Assembly: GCA_963575745.1 (NCBI GenBank)
Contig: CAUYUJ010022397.1
Coordinates: 90,001 to 124,204 of the forward strand
Direction: 5' to 3'
Length of the DNA stretch: 34,204 bases
From: Prorocentrum cordatum
Taxonomy: Eukaryota > Sar > Dinophyceae > Prorocentrales > Prorocentraceae
Position numbers and translations under genes: made by a program. Position 1 is the first letter of the stretch; every line of letters begins with the position of its first letter. The notes under the pieces were generated by a model, which did not search any database, was not told the origin of the DNA, and saw nothing but the letters and a program-made list of their open reading frames with translations. Shown one piece after another: positions 20,901 to 27,148 of the stretch.

Positions 20901-22866
20901 CCCGACTTAGGCCTCATCGGCGAAGCCCTGCTCCAGGAGGCGCAGCCGGGCCAGCGCGCCGAGCACGGCGACGAGGTCCTCCCGCGAGAACTTGCCCAGG
21001 TGCCGGGACACGAGGCCCCGCAGGCGCAGCAGCGTGCGCCGGCGGGCGAGCCCCAGCTGCGCCGAGAGCACGAGGAGCCCGACGACGTCCCCGGAGCGCA
21101 GCTGGTCGAACACCGCGCACACCCTCTCGAGGACGACGTCGGTGAGCTCGGGGTCGCGGATGCCCCAGCACCGGAGCGCCTCCAGCAGCCTCACGCAGTC
21201 CGAGGGCGCGAACTCCTGCATCTGCCGCAGCGCCTCGCCGCGCACGAACGCCGGCACCGCCCCCGGGCCCGGCGCCCCCGGCATCGCCCCGGCGTCGCGC
21301 ACGCCCCGGACCGCCACCGCGAGCGCCAGCCGCGTGAGGTGCCCGGGCGTGAAGGCGTTCTCGCGCGCGACGGCGGCCTCCGCCGCGCGCGCCGCCAGCG
21401 CCACCAGCTGCGGCGTCGCCGCGCGGAAGCGCGCCGCGGCGTCGGCGGCGAGCGCCAGCTCGCGCGGCCCGCACTCCGCGAGCCGCGCCCCCAGCACCTC
21501 CAGCAGCGCGTGGAAGCGGCCGTCGGCCGTGATGCTCGCGCGGCTCCAGCGCGCACCGCGCCCGCCCACGCAGGGCTGCAACTCGCCGTGGCCGCCCTCG
21601 GACGGCGCCGCGCCGGCCCTCGCGGCGGCGCCCTCCGCGAGCGCCACCCGGCCGCCGAGCGTGCGCAGGGCGGCCGCGAGCACCAGCGGGTCGGGCTCCC
21701 CGCCGCCCCGCAGGGCGATGTGGAACACCTGCCCGGGAGAGGACGCCTCCTGCAGCAGGGCTGGCCCTAAACGTTGTGTGTTCGTGTTGTGTTCGTTCTG
21801 TTGTTCGTGTTGCTCCACATGTCGTCTGGCAGCTCCCTGCCAAAACGACAAACAAACACGGCCGAAGCCCAGCAAAGCAGCGCTTATACACGAAGAAGAA
21901 GAAGAGAAATAAAAACTTGTGGTGGCGCTCCGCGCGGATCCGCGCCTGGCCCCCCCAGGCGCGGATTCGCGCGGAGCGCCAAAAGTTCATGTTTGTGTGC
22001 TTTGTTCTTCCTCTACTCTCTCTTTCCCCTCGCTCCACCTCCTCCTCTTCCTCCTCGCACACCCTCCTCCTCCTCCTCCTCCTCCTCCTCCTCCTCCTCC
22101 TCCTCCTCCCTCCTCCTCCTCCTCCTCCTCCTCCTCCCCCTTCTCTTCCTTCTTCCCTTCCTCCTCCTCCTCTTCCTCCTCCTCCTCCTCCTTCTCTTCC
22201 TCTCCTCCTCCTCCTCCTCCTCCTCCTCCTCCTCCTCCTCCTCCTCCTCCCCTCCTCCCTCCTCCTCCTCCCTCCTCCTCCTCCTCCTCCTCCCTCCTCC
22301 TCCTCCTCCTCCTCCTCCTCCTCCTCCTACTCCTCCTCCTCCTCCTCCTCCTCCTCCTCCTCTCCTCCTCCTCCTCCTCCTCCTCCTCCTCCTCCTCCTC
22401 CTCCTCCTCCTCCTCCCTCCTCCTCCTCCTCCTCCTCCTCCTCCTCCTCCTCCTCCTCCTCCTCCTCCTCCTACGCTCTCCTCCTCCTCCTCCTCCTCCT
22501 CCTCCTCCTCCCTCCTCCTCCTCCTCCTCCTCTCCTCCTCCTCCTCCTCCTCCTCCTCCTCCTCCTCCTCCTCCTCCTCCTCCTCGTCTTCCTCTCCTCC
22601 TCCTCCTCCTCCTCATCCTCCTCCTCCTCCTCCTCCTCCTCCTCCTCCTCCTCCTCGCTCCCCCTCGTTCCCCCCCCTCGCCCGTCGCCGCAGATCCCCC
22701 CTGGCCTCACGAGGCCCCTCGGCGGCGAGGCCCCCGCATGGGCCCCGCTCCCGGCCCCGTCTCCTGCAGCCGGTCGAGCAGCGGGTGGCCGGCGACGCCG
22801 CCGCCGGGGGCCGTGGCGCTGCCGCGCGGCCCGGCGGCGGCCGCGCGGGCGCCGCGCCGGCTCCAT
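17798..22866 (-). CDS. Split gene for a RAP-domain protein, probable organelle RNA-processing factor
   Basis: Minus-strand exons that join in frame, read 5' to 3': a ~22866-22764; b 21749-20913; c 20677-20531; d 19276 to ~19137; e ~18908-18820; f 18462-18301; g ~17985-17798 (stop TAG). The product would be about 550 residues: Leu/Ala-rich helical repeats (exons b-f) and a C-terminal RAP domain in exon g. RAP proteins typically act on RNA in mitochondria or plastids; that role is inferred. Best borders are GA-AG (intron 1) and GC-AG (introns 2, 3 and 5; GC donor for 6), all compatible with dinoflagellate splicing. Intron 4 has no in-frame GT/GC/GA-AG solution, and the exact start of exon g is uncertain. 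The start codon is not fixed: an exon further upstream may supply it. Whether the gene is expressed cannot be told from sequence. Confidence 0.6.
17996..18150. mobile_element. TIR family 2, copy 1 (in intron 6 of the RAP gene)
   Basis: The arms contain CTCGGAGGTCCGCGCG on the left and its complement CGCGGACCTCCGAG on the right (18128-18141), with a second inner pair around GATCGGCGC. The left end GCAAAAAGTGGCACAGACAT aligns with the terminus of the copy at 24731-24899. The right end is cut short and runs into a GGA tract. No protein is encoded; it is MITE-like. Confidence 0.7.
18152..18250. repeat. (GGA)n microsatellite
   Basis: A GGA tract next to the family 2 element, inside intron 6. Confidence 0.85.
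18500..18605. repeat. (CTC)n microsatellite
   Basis: Two CTC tracts separated by ATATCACTGC, inside intron 5 of the RAP gene. Confidence 0.9.
18659..18780. repeat. Palindromic sequence in intron 5
   Basis: The strings ATCATGGCCCGAGGCATG (about 18658) and CATGGCCCACGCCATGATAT (about 18752) are partly self- and mutually complementary. A similar string CATGGCCCCAGCCATGATAT occurs at about 28231, suggesting another dispersed element. Ends could not be defined. Confidence 0.4.
18911..19131. mobile_element. TIR family 1, copy 1 (introner-like; intron 4 of the RAP gene)
   Basis: The element begins TTAGGTCGGGCGTGTCC and ends GACCTGCCCGACTTAA. An 8-bp direct repeat CACTGATC flanks it exactly (18903-18910 and 19132-19139). 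Removing the element plus one repeat restores an open frame between exons d and e on the minus strand. Eight-bp target duplications are typical of hAT-type DNA transposons; this is only an analogy, as no transposase is encoded. Full copies lie at 20685-20909 and 24493-24688. Confidence 0.8.
19370..19444. repeat. Short inverted repeat in intron 3
   Basis: CCCAGGGCGGCTGGGAAGTTTA at about 19370-19392 pairs with GTAAACTTTCCCGCCGCCCATGGG at 19421-19444 around a loop of about 30 bp. It may be a small MITE. Confidence 0.6.
19469..20250. repeat. 203-bp tandem repeat, three units, in intron 3
   Basis: Units start TTGAGCAGGGACCGAC at 19469, 19672 and 19875 (both spacings 203 bp). Each unit carries about four near-palindromes of the form GTTCTWAGAAC. 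The third unit is split at about 20031 by a 171-bp hairpin element and resumes at 20203. The array lies between exons c and d of the RAP gene. Confidence 0.9.
20032..20202. mobile_element. 171-bp hairpin (MITE-like) element inserted in the third 203-bp unit
   Basis: The ends are TTGGCG and CGCCAA. Arms of about 75-80 bp pair almost throughout, including a G-rich outer part (GGGGGAGGGGGGAAGGCTTC) and inner AAGGCTTCTT and CTTCTTAGAAGG motifs, with a loop around CTCTGTAGATGT. Comparison with units 1 and 2 shows the insertion broke GAGAACATTTCGTGG; any target duplication is no longer than a few A/T bases. Confidence 0.8.
20685..20909. mobile_element. TIR family 1, copy 2 (introner; intron 2 of the RAP gene)
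   Basis: The element runs from TAAGTCGGGCGTGTCCCCCT to GGGGGGACAGGCCCGACTTA, with a perfect 10-bp target duplication GGCCTCATCG on each side (20675-20684 and 20910-20919). On the minus strand the duplicated bases supply both splice sites: GATGAG|GCCTAAG as GC donor and CGATGAG|GCC as AG acceptor. Splicing removes 235 bp (element plus one duplication) and restores uninterrupted coding between exons b and c. Confidence 0.85.
20913..21749 (-). CDS. Largest exon (b) of the RAP-domain gene: helical repeat region
   Basis: This 837-bp exon codes for 279 residues rich in Ala, Leu, Arg and Gly with very high G/C at third codon positions, unlike the neighbouring repeats. Pairs of amphipathic helices recur with roughly 35-40 residue spacing (for example the stretches around LLEALRCWG and LVLSAQLGLARRR), typical of FAST-kinase-like or OPR-like helical regions that precede RAP domains. 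The 5' border is CTGCAG|GAG with a matching CTGCAGGAG at the end of exon a (22764), giving a GA-AG intron bounded by a direct repeat. The 3' border GATGAG|GC abuts the TIR element at 20685-20909. Confidence 0.6.
21914..21988. repeat. Strong palindrome in intron 1
   Basis: GGCGCTCCGCGCGGATCCGC and its near-perfect complement (one mismatch) form 26-bp arms (21924-21949 and 21955-21980) around CCCCC; outer AACTT/AAGTT bases extend the pairing. It may be a short MITE. Confidence 0.75.
22060..22660. repeat. ~600-bp (CTC)n array in intron 1 of the RAP gene
   Basis: CTC triplets with phase slips (extra C or T) run almost continuously for about 600 bp. The coding strand is therefore (GAG)n in this intron. 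All long ORFs here are artefacts. Confidence 0.95.
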
Positions 22867-22890
22867 GGATAGGGGGCCACATGCGAACCC

Positions 22891-23076
22891 TACAGTCGTG
22901 GCGTCGGCGTTGACCTCAGGAACCCTAAATAAGGAACGAGGCCAATTTTTTCCACAAGTTGAACTTCGATTTCGGATCGAAAACCTCAGGAAAATCTAAG
23001 GCAAGCTGCGAAGCAATCAAGGAACACGGAGCCCCTCCCCAACGAAAAGGGTTCCTTCTTCAGGGCCCCGCCTGTA
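22891..23076. mobile_element. TIR family 3, copy 1
   Basis: It starts TACAGTCGTGGC and ends GGGCCCCGCCTGTA. The interior matches 33224-33404 over most of its length, including AACGAAAAGGGTTCCTTCTT and TTTCGGATCGAAAAC. No coding capacity. Confidence 0.75.
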
Positions 23077-23174
23077 CCCCCCACGAGTTCGGAGGGGGAG
23101 GGTGGGGTTCGCTTCGTCCGGGAGCTCCCGAGCGAAGCGAACCCCACCCTTTCCCCCTCCGAACTCGTGGGGGG
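23077..23174. repeat. Near-perfect palindrome with ~39-bp arms
   Basis: CCCCCACGAGTTCGGAGGGG pairs with CCCCTCCGAACTCGTGGGGG; the inner parts GGTGGGGTTCGCTTCG and CGAAGCGAACCCCACC also pair, leaving a loop of about 17 bp (TCCGGGAGCTCCCGAG-like). It directly abuts the family 3 element. Confidence 0.85.
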
Positions 23175-23201
23175 CAGGGGTAGGGTTCGCATGTGGCCCC
23201 C

Positions 23202-23627
23202 TCATGGAGCAGCGGCGCTGCTGCGGCGCCCCGCCCGAGCGATCATGCGAGCGACGGTCCAAGACGGGCCCAGGCATGGTCGCGTCGGTAAACAACAAAA
23301 AATCCGGACGGGAGGTCCTGGGGCCACTGTCGGCCTCCCGGGGGGCCCTCGCCGGGCCTCGCGAGCGCGGCAGAACACGGCCCAGGACGAAAGACCAGCC
23401 CCGGGGAACGGCTCGGGACTTCCCGGGGCTCCGCTCGGACAAGAATCAGGACGTCGCCTGTCTGGGGGCCTCGCGCGAGACGGCACAGCGACCTCACGCC
23501 GCGGCGTGTACGCGGGCCGCCGGCGCGGCACGCCTCGTGGGGAACGAGGGCGCTCACGCGCGGCCTTGCGCGGGCAGCTCGCGCGCCAGTGTCGGCGCAG
23601 ACGACCCTGTCTTTTTGCGTCGCTCAT
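23202..23627 (-). CDS. Unassigned ORF downstream of the spliced-leader relic; possible 5' exon
   Basis: The ATG at 23627 lies 6 bases after the end of the spliced-leader relic on the same strand, and 141 codons stay open. The product is Arg/Pro-rich without a recognised domain; a second minus frame (from 23442) is also open and would join in frame to RAP exon a across the nested element. Parts of 23260-23480 resemble 25260-25420 (shared GGCCCTCGCCGGGCC and GACTCGGGACTTCC-like strings), so some of this may be repeat DNA. It could be 5' UTR or a first exon of the RAP gene, or non-coding. Confidence 0.25.
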   Translation of the reverse strand: MSDAKRQGRLRRHWRASCPRKAARERPRSPRGVPRRRPAYTPRREVAVPSRARPPDRRRPDSCPSGAPGSPEPFPGAGLSSWAVFCRAREARRGPPGRPTVAPGPPVRIFCCLPTRPCLGPSWTVARMIARAGRRSSAAAP

Positions 23628-23633
23628 GTGGGC

Positions 23634-23655
23634 CCTGAGCCAAAACGGCTACGGC
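23634..23655 (-). other. Relict dinoflagellate spliced-leader sequence
   Basis: On the minus strand this reads GCCGTAGCCG then TTTTGGCTCAGG. The known DinoSL consensus is D-CCGTAGCCA then TTTTGGCTCAAG, so 20 of 22 positions agree (both differences are A-to-G transitions). Under a uniform base model a match this good is expected roughly 1 in 10,000 or less for a window of this size. DinoSL is added to mRNAs by trans-splicing, so a genomic copy just upstream of an ORF suggests a retroposed mRNA. It is not followed by a GT donor (next bases GCCCAC, then ATG), so it does not look like an SL RNA gene. Confidence 0.75.
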
Positions 23656-24070
23656 AGCCGCAGAGATCCGTCGTCGTGACTTCTTCAAGACTAGGGAGCC
23701 CACAAAGGACGTACGCGCCCAGCTATGTACATGAACACGGCCTCTCGATCCGCGAGACCAGCCGCGTTATGCGAACATTTGCGCTATGCGTACTCTCGAA
23801 ACCAGCGTGGATTCATGTACGTGTACGTCCTTCTGCCGCTCCTGAAAGACGGGGCCCCCGGAAGGGTCGACCCCCTCCCCAGGAGACCGGCTCTTCGTCC
23901 CGCGGGTCGTTCTCTCACGGCCCCGGGGCCCGGGGCGGGCCCCATGGAGGCCGAAAAAATTGCGAGAAGCGCCCGCCTCGATTTGTGTGTTGTCAATCTG
24001 TGTCGTACCTCTGGGGACGAGGCTCGGGTCGGGCGAAAAGGGGGGATGGCAAACTTGGGGGGGAGTTGAG
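23656..24070. other. Unassigned, with a degraded relative of TIR family 4
   Basis: At about 23866-23965 the order GTCGACCCCCTCCCCAGGA, GACCGGCTCTTCGTCC, GGGTCGTT, CGGCCCCG follows the interior of family 4 (see 25053-25244), but recognisable ends are missing. The rest shows no gene. Confidence 0.4.
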
Positions 24071-24100
24071 AGTCAGCTCTCGTAGCTGACTTTCCCGGCG
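24069..24100. repeat. Short hairpin AGTCAGCT/AGCTGACT
   Basis: GAGAGTCAGCT and AGCTGACTTTC face each other around CTCGT. No downstream T-run of note; function unknown. Confidence 0.5.
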
Positions 24101-24198
24101 CCTCCCGGCGCCGGGAGGCGGCCACGTCTCGAGGAATGGGCCCGGCGGCGGGGCCGAGACCAGCTGCTTGCAGCAAATTTCGTGGGGCCCCCCCTCTC

Positions 24199-24334
24199 CC
24201 AATCCCCCCCTTTCGTCCGGCCCGATCCTCCTCCTCCTCCTCCTCCTCCTCCTCCTTCTCCTCCTCCTCCTCCTCCTCGTTCCCCTCCTCCTCTTTCCCC
24301 CCCTTTCCCAATCCCCCCCCTTCCGTCGGGCCCG
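24199..24334. repeat. (CTC)n tract between 29-bp direct repeats
   Basis: TCCCAATCCCCCCCTTTCGT leading into CCGGCCCGA precedes the CTC tract (24228-24290) and a near-identical string follows it at about 24307, 106 bp later. The tract appears to have expanded within a duplicated segment. Confidence 0.7.
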
Positions 24335-24492
24335 AGAGGGGGCGAGGCCGCGGGCAGCCGAGGCGGAGGAGGGCCGAGGACGGGCACGCCGCCGGGCAGG
24401 AGTTAACAGTCGGCGCGGGGGCGCAGGCGGCGGCCTCCTCCCCGGGCGCACTGCTCCTGCGCATGGCGTCAACCCCCAGAGGTCCCCAGGCT
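24335..24492 (-). other. GC-rich segment, possible exon fragment
   Basis: The minus strand is open in two frames with high third-position GC and could be coding sequence interrupted by the family 1 copy at 24493-24688, as in the RAP gene. No domain is recognised. Confidence 0.2.
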
Positions 24493-24688
24493 CAAGTCGG
24501 GCCTGTCCCCCTACGGGGATTTTCGACGAAAAATAAAAGATGCCCCAAACATGCGCAAAACAAAAAAATATCCAAAAATAGTATGGGGACTATTTGTAGG
24601 GGTATTTGTTGACCTTTTGGGGGCATTTTTGGTTTTTGTTTTTCATTTTTCGTTGGAAATCCCTCTGTAGGGGGACACGCCCGACACA
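24493..24688. mobile_element. TIR family 1, copy 3
   Basis: It begins CAAGTCGGGCCTGTCCCCCT and ends AGGGGGACACGCCCGACACA. The subterminal GGATTTTCGACGAAAAAT and the interior GGGGACTATTT and TTTTGGGGGCAT match copy 2 read on its minus strand. The flanks CCCCAGGC (24484-24491) and CCCCAAGC (24690-24697) are a 7-of-8 direct repeat, a decayed target duplication. Confidence 0.8.
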
Positions 24689-24730
24689 ACCCCAAGCATG
24701 ACCGCGTCGGCTACCCGCAAGAGTTGGGGG

Positions 24731-24899
24731 AACGAAGAATGACATAAACATAACAACTCGGAGGTCCACGCTGGAGCCCCCTGGCGGCGCCTCCGGCGCC
24801 GCCCCTGGCGCGCTCCGCGCGCCAGGGAGGGGGATCCAGCGCGGATGCAAGAAATCCGCGCGGACCTCCGAGTTTTTATGCTCATGTCATTTTTCGTTA
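24731..24899. mobile_element. TIR family 2, copy 2 (complete)
   Basis: The ends AACGAAGAATGACATAAACA and, inverted at the right, TAACGAAAAATGACATGAGC extend into ACTCGGAGGTCC on both sides, giving arms of about 45 bp. The centre holds further small palindromes (GGCGCCTCCGGCGCC and TGGCGCGCTCCGCGCGCCA). No clean target duplication was found. It lies only 42 bp from the family 1 copy. Confidence 0.8.
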
Positions 24900-25052
24900 C
24901 CCTGAGGAGTGACCCTGGGTAAAACTGACCTTCGGTGCGCGGCTTTTGGGTGGACCGCGGGGTGACCAAACACGGGCGCGCAAGCCGGTACTATCGCAGA
25001 ACGTTCGGCGATCGGGGGACCCCAATGCCGTGCCCGCACCAAAGGTCACTCT
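24900..25052. other. Spacer between TIR elements, possible exon
   Basis: Open in one plus and one minus frame without a recognised motif. AAAGGTCACTCT at its right end is the target duplication of the next element. Confidence 0.25.
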
Positions 25053-25244
25053 GGCCCCAGACCCCCGACGTCATGATTTTTTCATGACGTCGACCCCCAG
25101 AGGTCTGGACCCATTCCCCAGGACCGGTTTTTCATCCTGAGTCGTTTTTTGACGGTCCCGAGGGCCGGTAAGTGCCCCCAGAGGCCAAAAATCATGAAGA
25201 ACCTCCCGTCATGATTTTTTCATGACTCGAGGGGGTCTGGGGCG
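25053..25244. mobile_element. TIR family 4, copy 1
   Basis: The ends are GGCCCCAGACCCCC and GGGGGTCTGGGGCG. Just inside each end sits the palindrome GTCATGATTTTTTCATGAC. A 12-bp direct repeat AAAGGTCACTCT flanks it (25041-25052 and 25245-25256). On the plus strand the duplication offers AAAG|GTCACT as donor and GAAAG|GTCACT as acceptor, a GT-AG pair, so it could act as an intron if transcribed that way. Confidence 0.8.
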
Positions 25245-25256
25245 AAAGGTCACTCT

Positions 25257-25666
25257 TACATCTAGTCGATCGCGTCGTAAAAAATGACGGACGGCTACAT
25301 TCTCGCCATTTTCGGCCTCTGGAGGCCCTCGCCGGGCCCGGGGCCGTCAAAAACGACTCGGGACTTCCGGGAACGCCGCCCTGAGAAGATCGGGACGTCG
25401 CATGTCTGGGAATGCACCTCGAGACAATATCAGTGCATTCCGCTCGATATCGATGCGCGTGGAGAATGGCAGACGTTGGAGGTTCCGGTCTGGGATGGAT
25501 TTGGACGCCCGAAAGGGGTACGGAAAAAATGGGTACGATGCCCAACAACAAGTGTTGTCCCAAACCAACAGCGGCCGCTGTTGGGCACACGGCCTTCTGT
25601 CTCGAATGGACACAGGCCGCGGCGGCGTGGACAGCGAGTCCTGCTCAGAATGAACAAGAACTGCTG
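25257..25666. other. Unassigned; contains one arm of an inverted repeat
   Basis: GGACGCCCG through GGGTACGATGCCCAA at about 25502-25543 is the inverse of 25856-25902. The first part (25260-25420) resembles 23260-23480. ORFs on both strands lack domains. Confidence 0.35.
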
Positions 25667-25687
25667 TTGGGCATCGTACCCATCCTT

Positions 25688-25855
25688 GCCCCCAGACCCC
25701 CTGACGTCGTGATTTTTTTCATGACGTCGACCCCCCGAGGTCTGGACCCATTCCCAGGGACCGGCTTTTCATCCCGAGTCGCTCTTCGACGGTCCCGAGG
25801 GCCGGGAAGGGCCCCCCGAGGCCAAAAATCACGCAGAACCCCCCGTCGTGATTTT
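25688..25855. mobile_element. TIR family 4, copy 2 (right end truncated)
   Basis: The left end CCCCCAGACCCCCTGACGTC and the interior match copy 1. The right end stops after CGTCGTGATTTT. It is flanked by a 21-bp direct repeat, TTGGGCATCGTACCCATCCT (25667-25687) and its copy at 25856-25876 with one difference. Confidence 0.75.
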
Positions 25856-25904
25856 TTGGGCATCGTACCCATTCTTTCCGTACCCATCGCGGGCGTCCAG
25901 AATT

Positions 25905-26300
25905 GAGGGGCCAAGACCGCACAGGATCGCATTGCCGAGCCGGAGCGGCAGTCGAGAGGGCCGATCGGAGGTGGGCGGAGGCTCGGCGGCCCCGGGCCGG
26001 GGGGAGGAGCCGCAGCGGCCGGGAGAGCTCGGCGGGCCCAAGGGGCCCCCGGCGAGAGGCATCGGCAGCCACGTCGGAGGAGCCAGAGTCGAAATCGAGT
26101 GGGAAGTCGGAGGTGGAGGAGGTGGAGGAGGAGGAGGTGGCCAGAGGAGAGGGGGTGGAGGAGGAGGAGGACGAGGATGACGAGCAGGAGGGGGGAAGGA
26201 GGAGGAGGAGGAGAGGAGGAGGAGGAGGAGGAGGAGGCAGCCACGTCGGAGGAGCCAGAGTCGCCTCGAGTCGGACCTCGGAGGCCGTCGAAATCGAGCC
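25905..26300. other. GC-rich stretch with GGA tract and the first two repeats of a duplicated segment
   Basis: CAGCCACGTCGGAGGAGCCA followed by GAGTCG occurs at about 26066, 26237 and 26514. After the second and third copies the flanking GAG-TGGGACATCGGAGGCCGTC-like sequence is shared as well. GGA triplets fill 26110-26235. A coding origin (Ser/Asp-rich on minus, Gly/Val-rich on plus) is possible but not supported by a known domain. Confidence 0.45.
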
Positions 26301-26308
26301 GAATCGAA

Positions 26309-26430
26309 GCCTCCTCCTCCTCCCTTTCCTCCTCCTCCTCCTCCTCCTCCTCCTCCTCCCTTTCCTCCTCCTCCTCCTCCTCCCCCTCCTCCCCCTCCTC
26401 CTCCTCCCCCTCCTCCCCCTCCTCACCCTC
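26309..26430. repeat. (CTC)n microsatellite
   Basis: CTC tract with TTC and CCC breaks, in opposite purine/pyrimidine sense to the GGA tract 80 bp upstream. Confidence 0.9.
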
Positions 26431-26563
26431 GGATCGGAGCGGAGGAATCGAAGCGTGCCCTGGGGGCCCAGCCTCTCGAGGGCGTCCAGGGGGGGGGGGG
26501 GGGGCGGCATCGGAAGCCACGTCGGAGGAGCCAGAGTCGCATCGAGTGGGACATCGGAGGCCG
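26431..26563. repeat. Duplicated segment with a G16 homopolymer
   Basis: GGAGCGGAGGAATCGAAGCG through GAGGGCGTCCAGG is repeated with changes at about 26775-26830. A run of about 16 G lies at 26489-26504; a 14-G run lies at 26875-26888 after the second copy. Confidence 0.7.
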
Positions 26564-26753
26564 TCCCCAGACCCCGGACGTCCTGATTTTTTCACGACGT
26601 CGACCCCCAGCGGTCTGGACCCACTCCCCAGGACCAGTTTTTCGTCCTGGGTCGTTTCTTGACGGCCCCGAGGGCCGGTAAGGGCCCCCAGAGTCCAAAA
26701 AATGAGGAAAAACCTCCCGTCGTGATTGTTTCATGACTCGAGGGGGTCTGGGT
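26564..26753. mobile_element. TIR family 4, copy 3
   Basis: It runs from CCCCAGACCCCGGACGTC to GAGGGGGTCTGGG with the same interior order as copy 1. No direct repeat was found at its ends. Confidence 0.75.
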
Positions 26754-26929
26754 CGAAAGCGAGGTCGGAGCGGAGCGGAGGCATCGAAGCGTGCCCCCTT
26801 CGGGGCCCAGGCGCTCGAGGGCGTCCAGGGGAGGAAGGGGCGCGAGTCAGGGCCCGAGGCGCGTGCGCGGCCGAGGGGGGGGGGGGGGCGTACACAAGGG
26901 GCAGTGCTCGGCGGCGATCGAGGGGAAGG

Positions 26930-27148
26930 GGAGGAGGAGAGAACGAGGAGGAGCAGGAAGAGGAGGAGGAGGAGGAGGAGAAAGAGCAGGAGGAGGAGGA
27001 GGAGGAGGAGGAGGAGGAGGAGAAAGAGCAGGAGGAGGAGGAGGAGAGGAGGTGGAGGTGGAGGAGGAGCAGGAGGAGTAGCAGGAGGGGAAAGAGCAGG
27101 AAGATGAGGAGGGGGAGGAGGAGCAGGAGGAGGAGGAGGAGGAGGAGG
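26930..27148. repeat. (GGA)n microsatellite
   Basis: GGA triplets with AGC, AAA and TGG interruptions. Its right end is the border of the dispersed repeat that follows, as at 5886. Confidence 0.9.

Larger units (their letters stand above)
22861..23210. mobile_element. Nested palindromic element upstream of RAP exon a
   Basis: The outer arms are CTCCATGGATAGGGGGCCAC through GCGAACCCTAC (22861-22893) and GTAGGGTTCGCATGTGGCCC through CATGGAG (23180-23208), near-perfect complements. Between them lie a family 3 TIR element (22891-23076) and a second palindrome (23077-23174). A short direct CATGGA is present at both outer ends. On the minus strand it would separate a possible first exon (TCCATGAG at its end) from exon a (beginning after CCATGGAG). 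Confidence 0.65.

Noticed and set aside
20914-22062. 382-codon minus-strand ORF overlapping RAP exon b in another frame
   Set aside because: It is an Arg/Ala-rich shadow frame. The frame with helical repeats and the in-frame joins to other exons is the convincing one.
21774-22999. Plus-strand ORFs of about 380-400 codons opposite the RAP gene
   Set aside because: They consist mostly of poly-Leu/Ser/Pro from the CTC array; the minus strand carries the recognisable exons on both sides.
23202-23655. SL RNA gene
   Set aside because: The SL-like sequence is followed by GCCCACATG rather than a splice donor and no Sm-like site was seen nearby, so a relic is more likely.
24731-24899. Rho-independent-type terminator or attenuator hairpin
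   Set aside because: The arms are far too long, are shared with another locus and fit a TIR element; bacterial regulation does not apply here.
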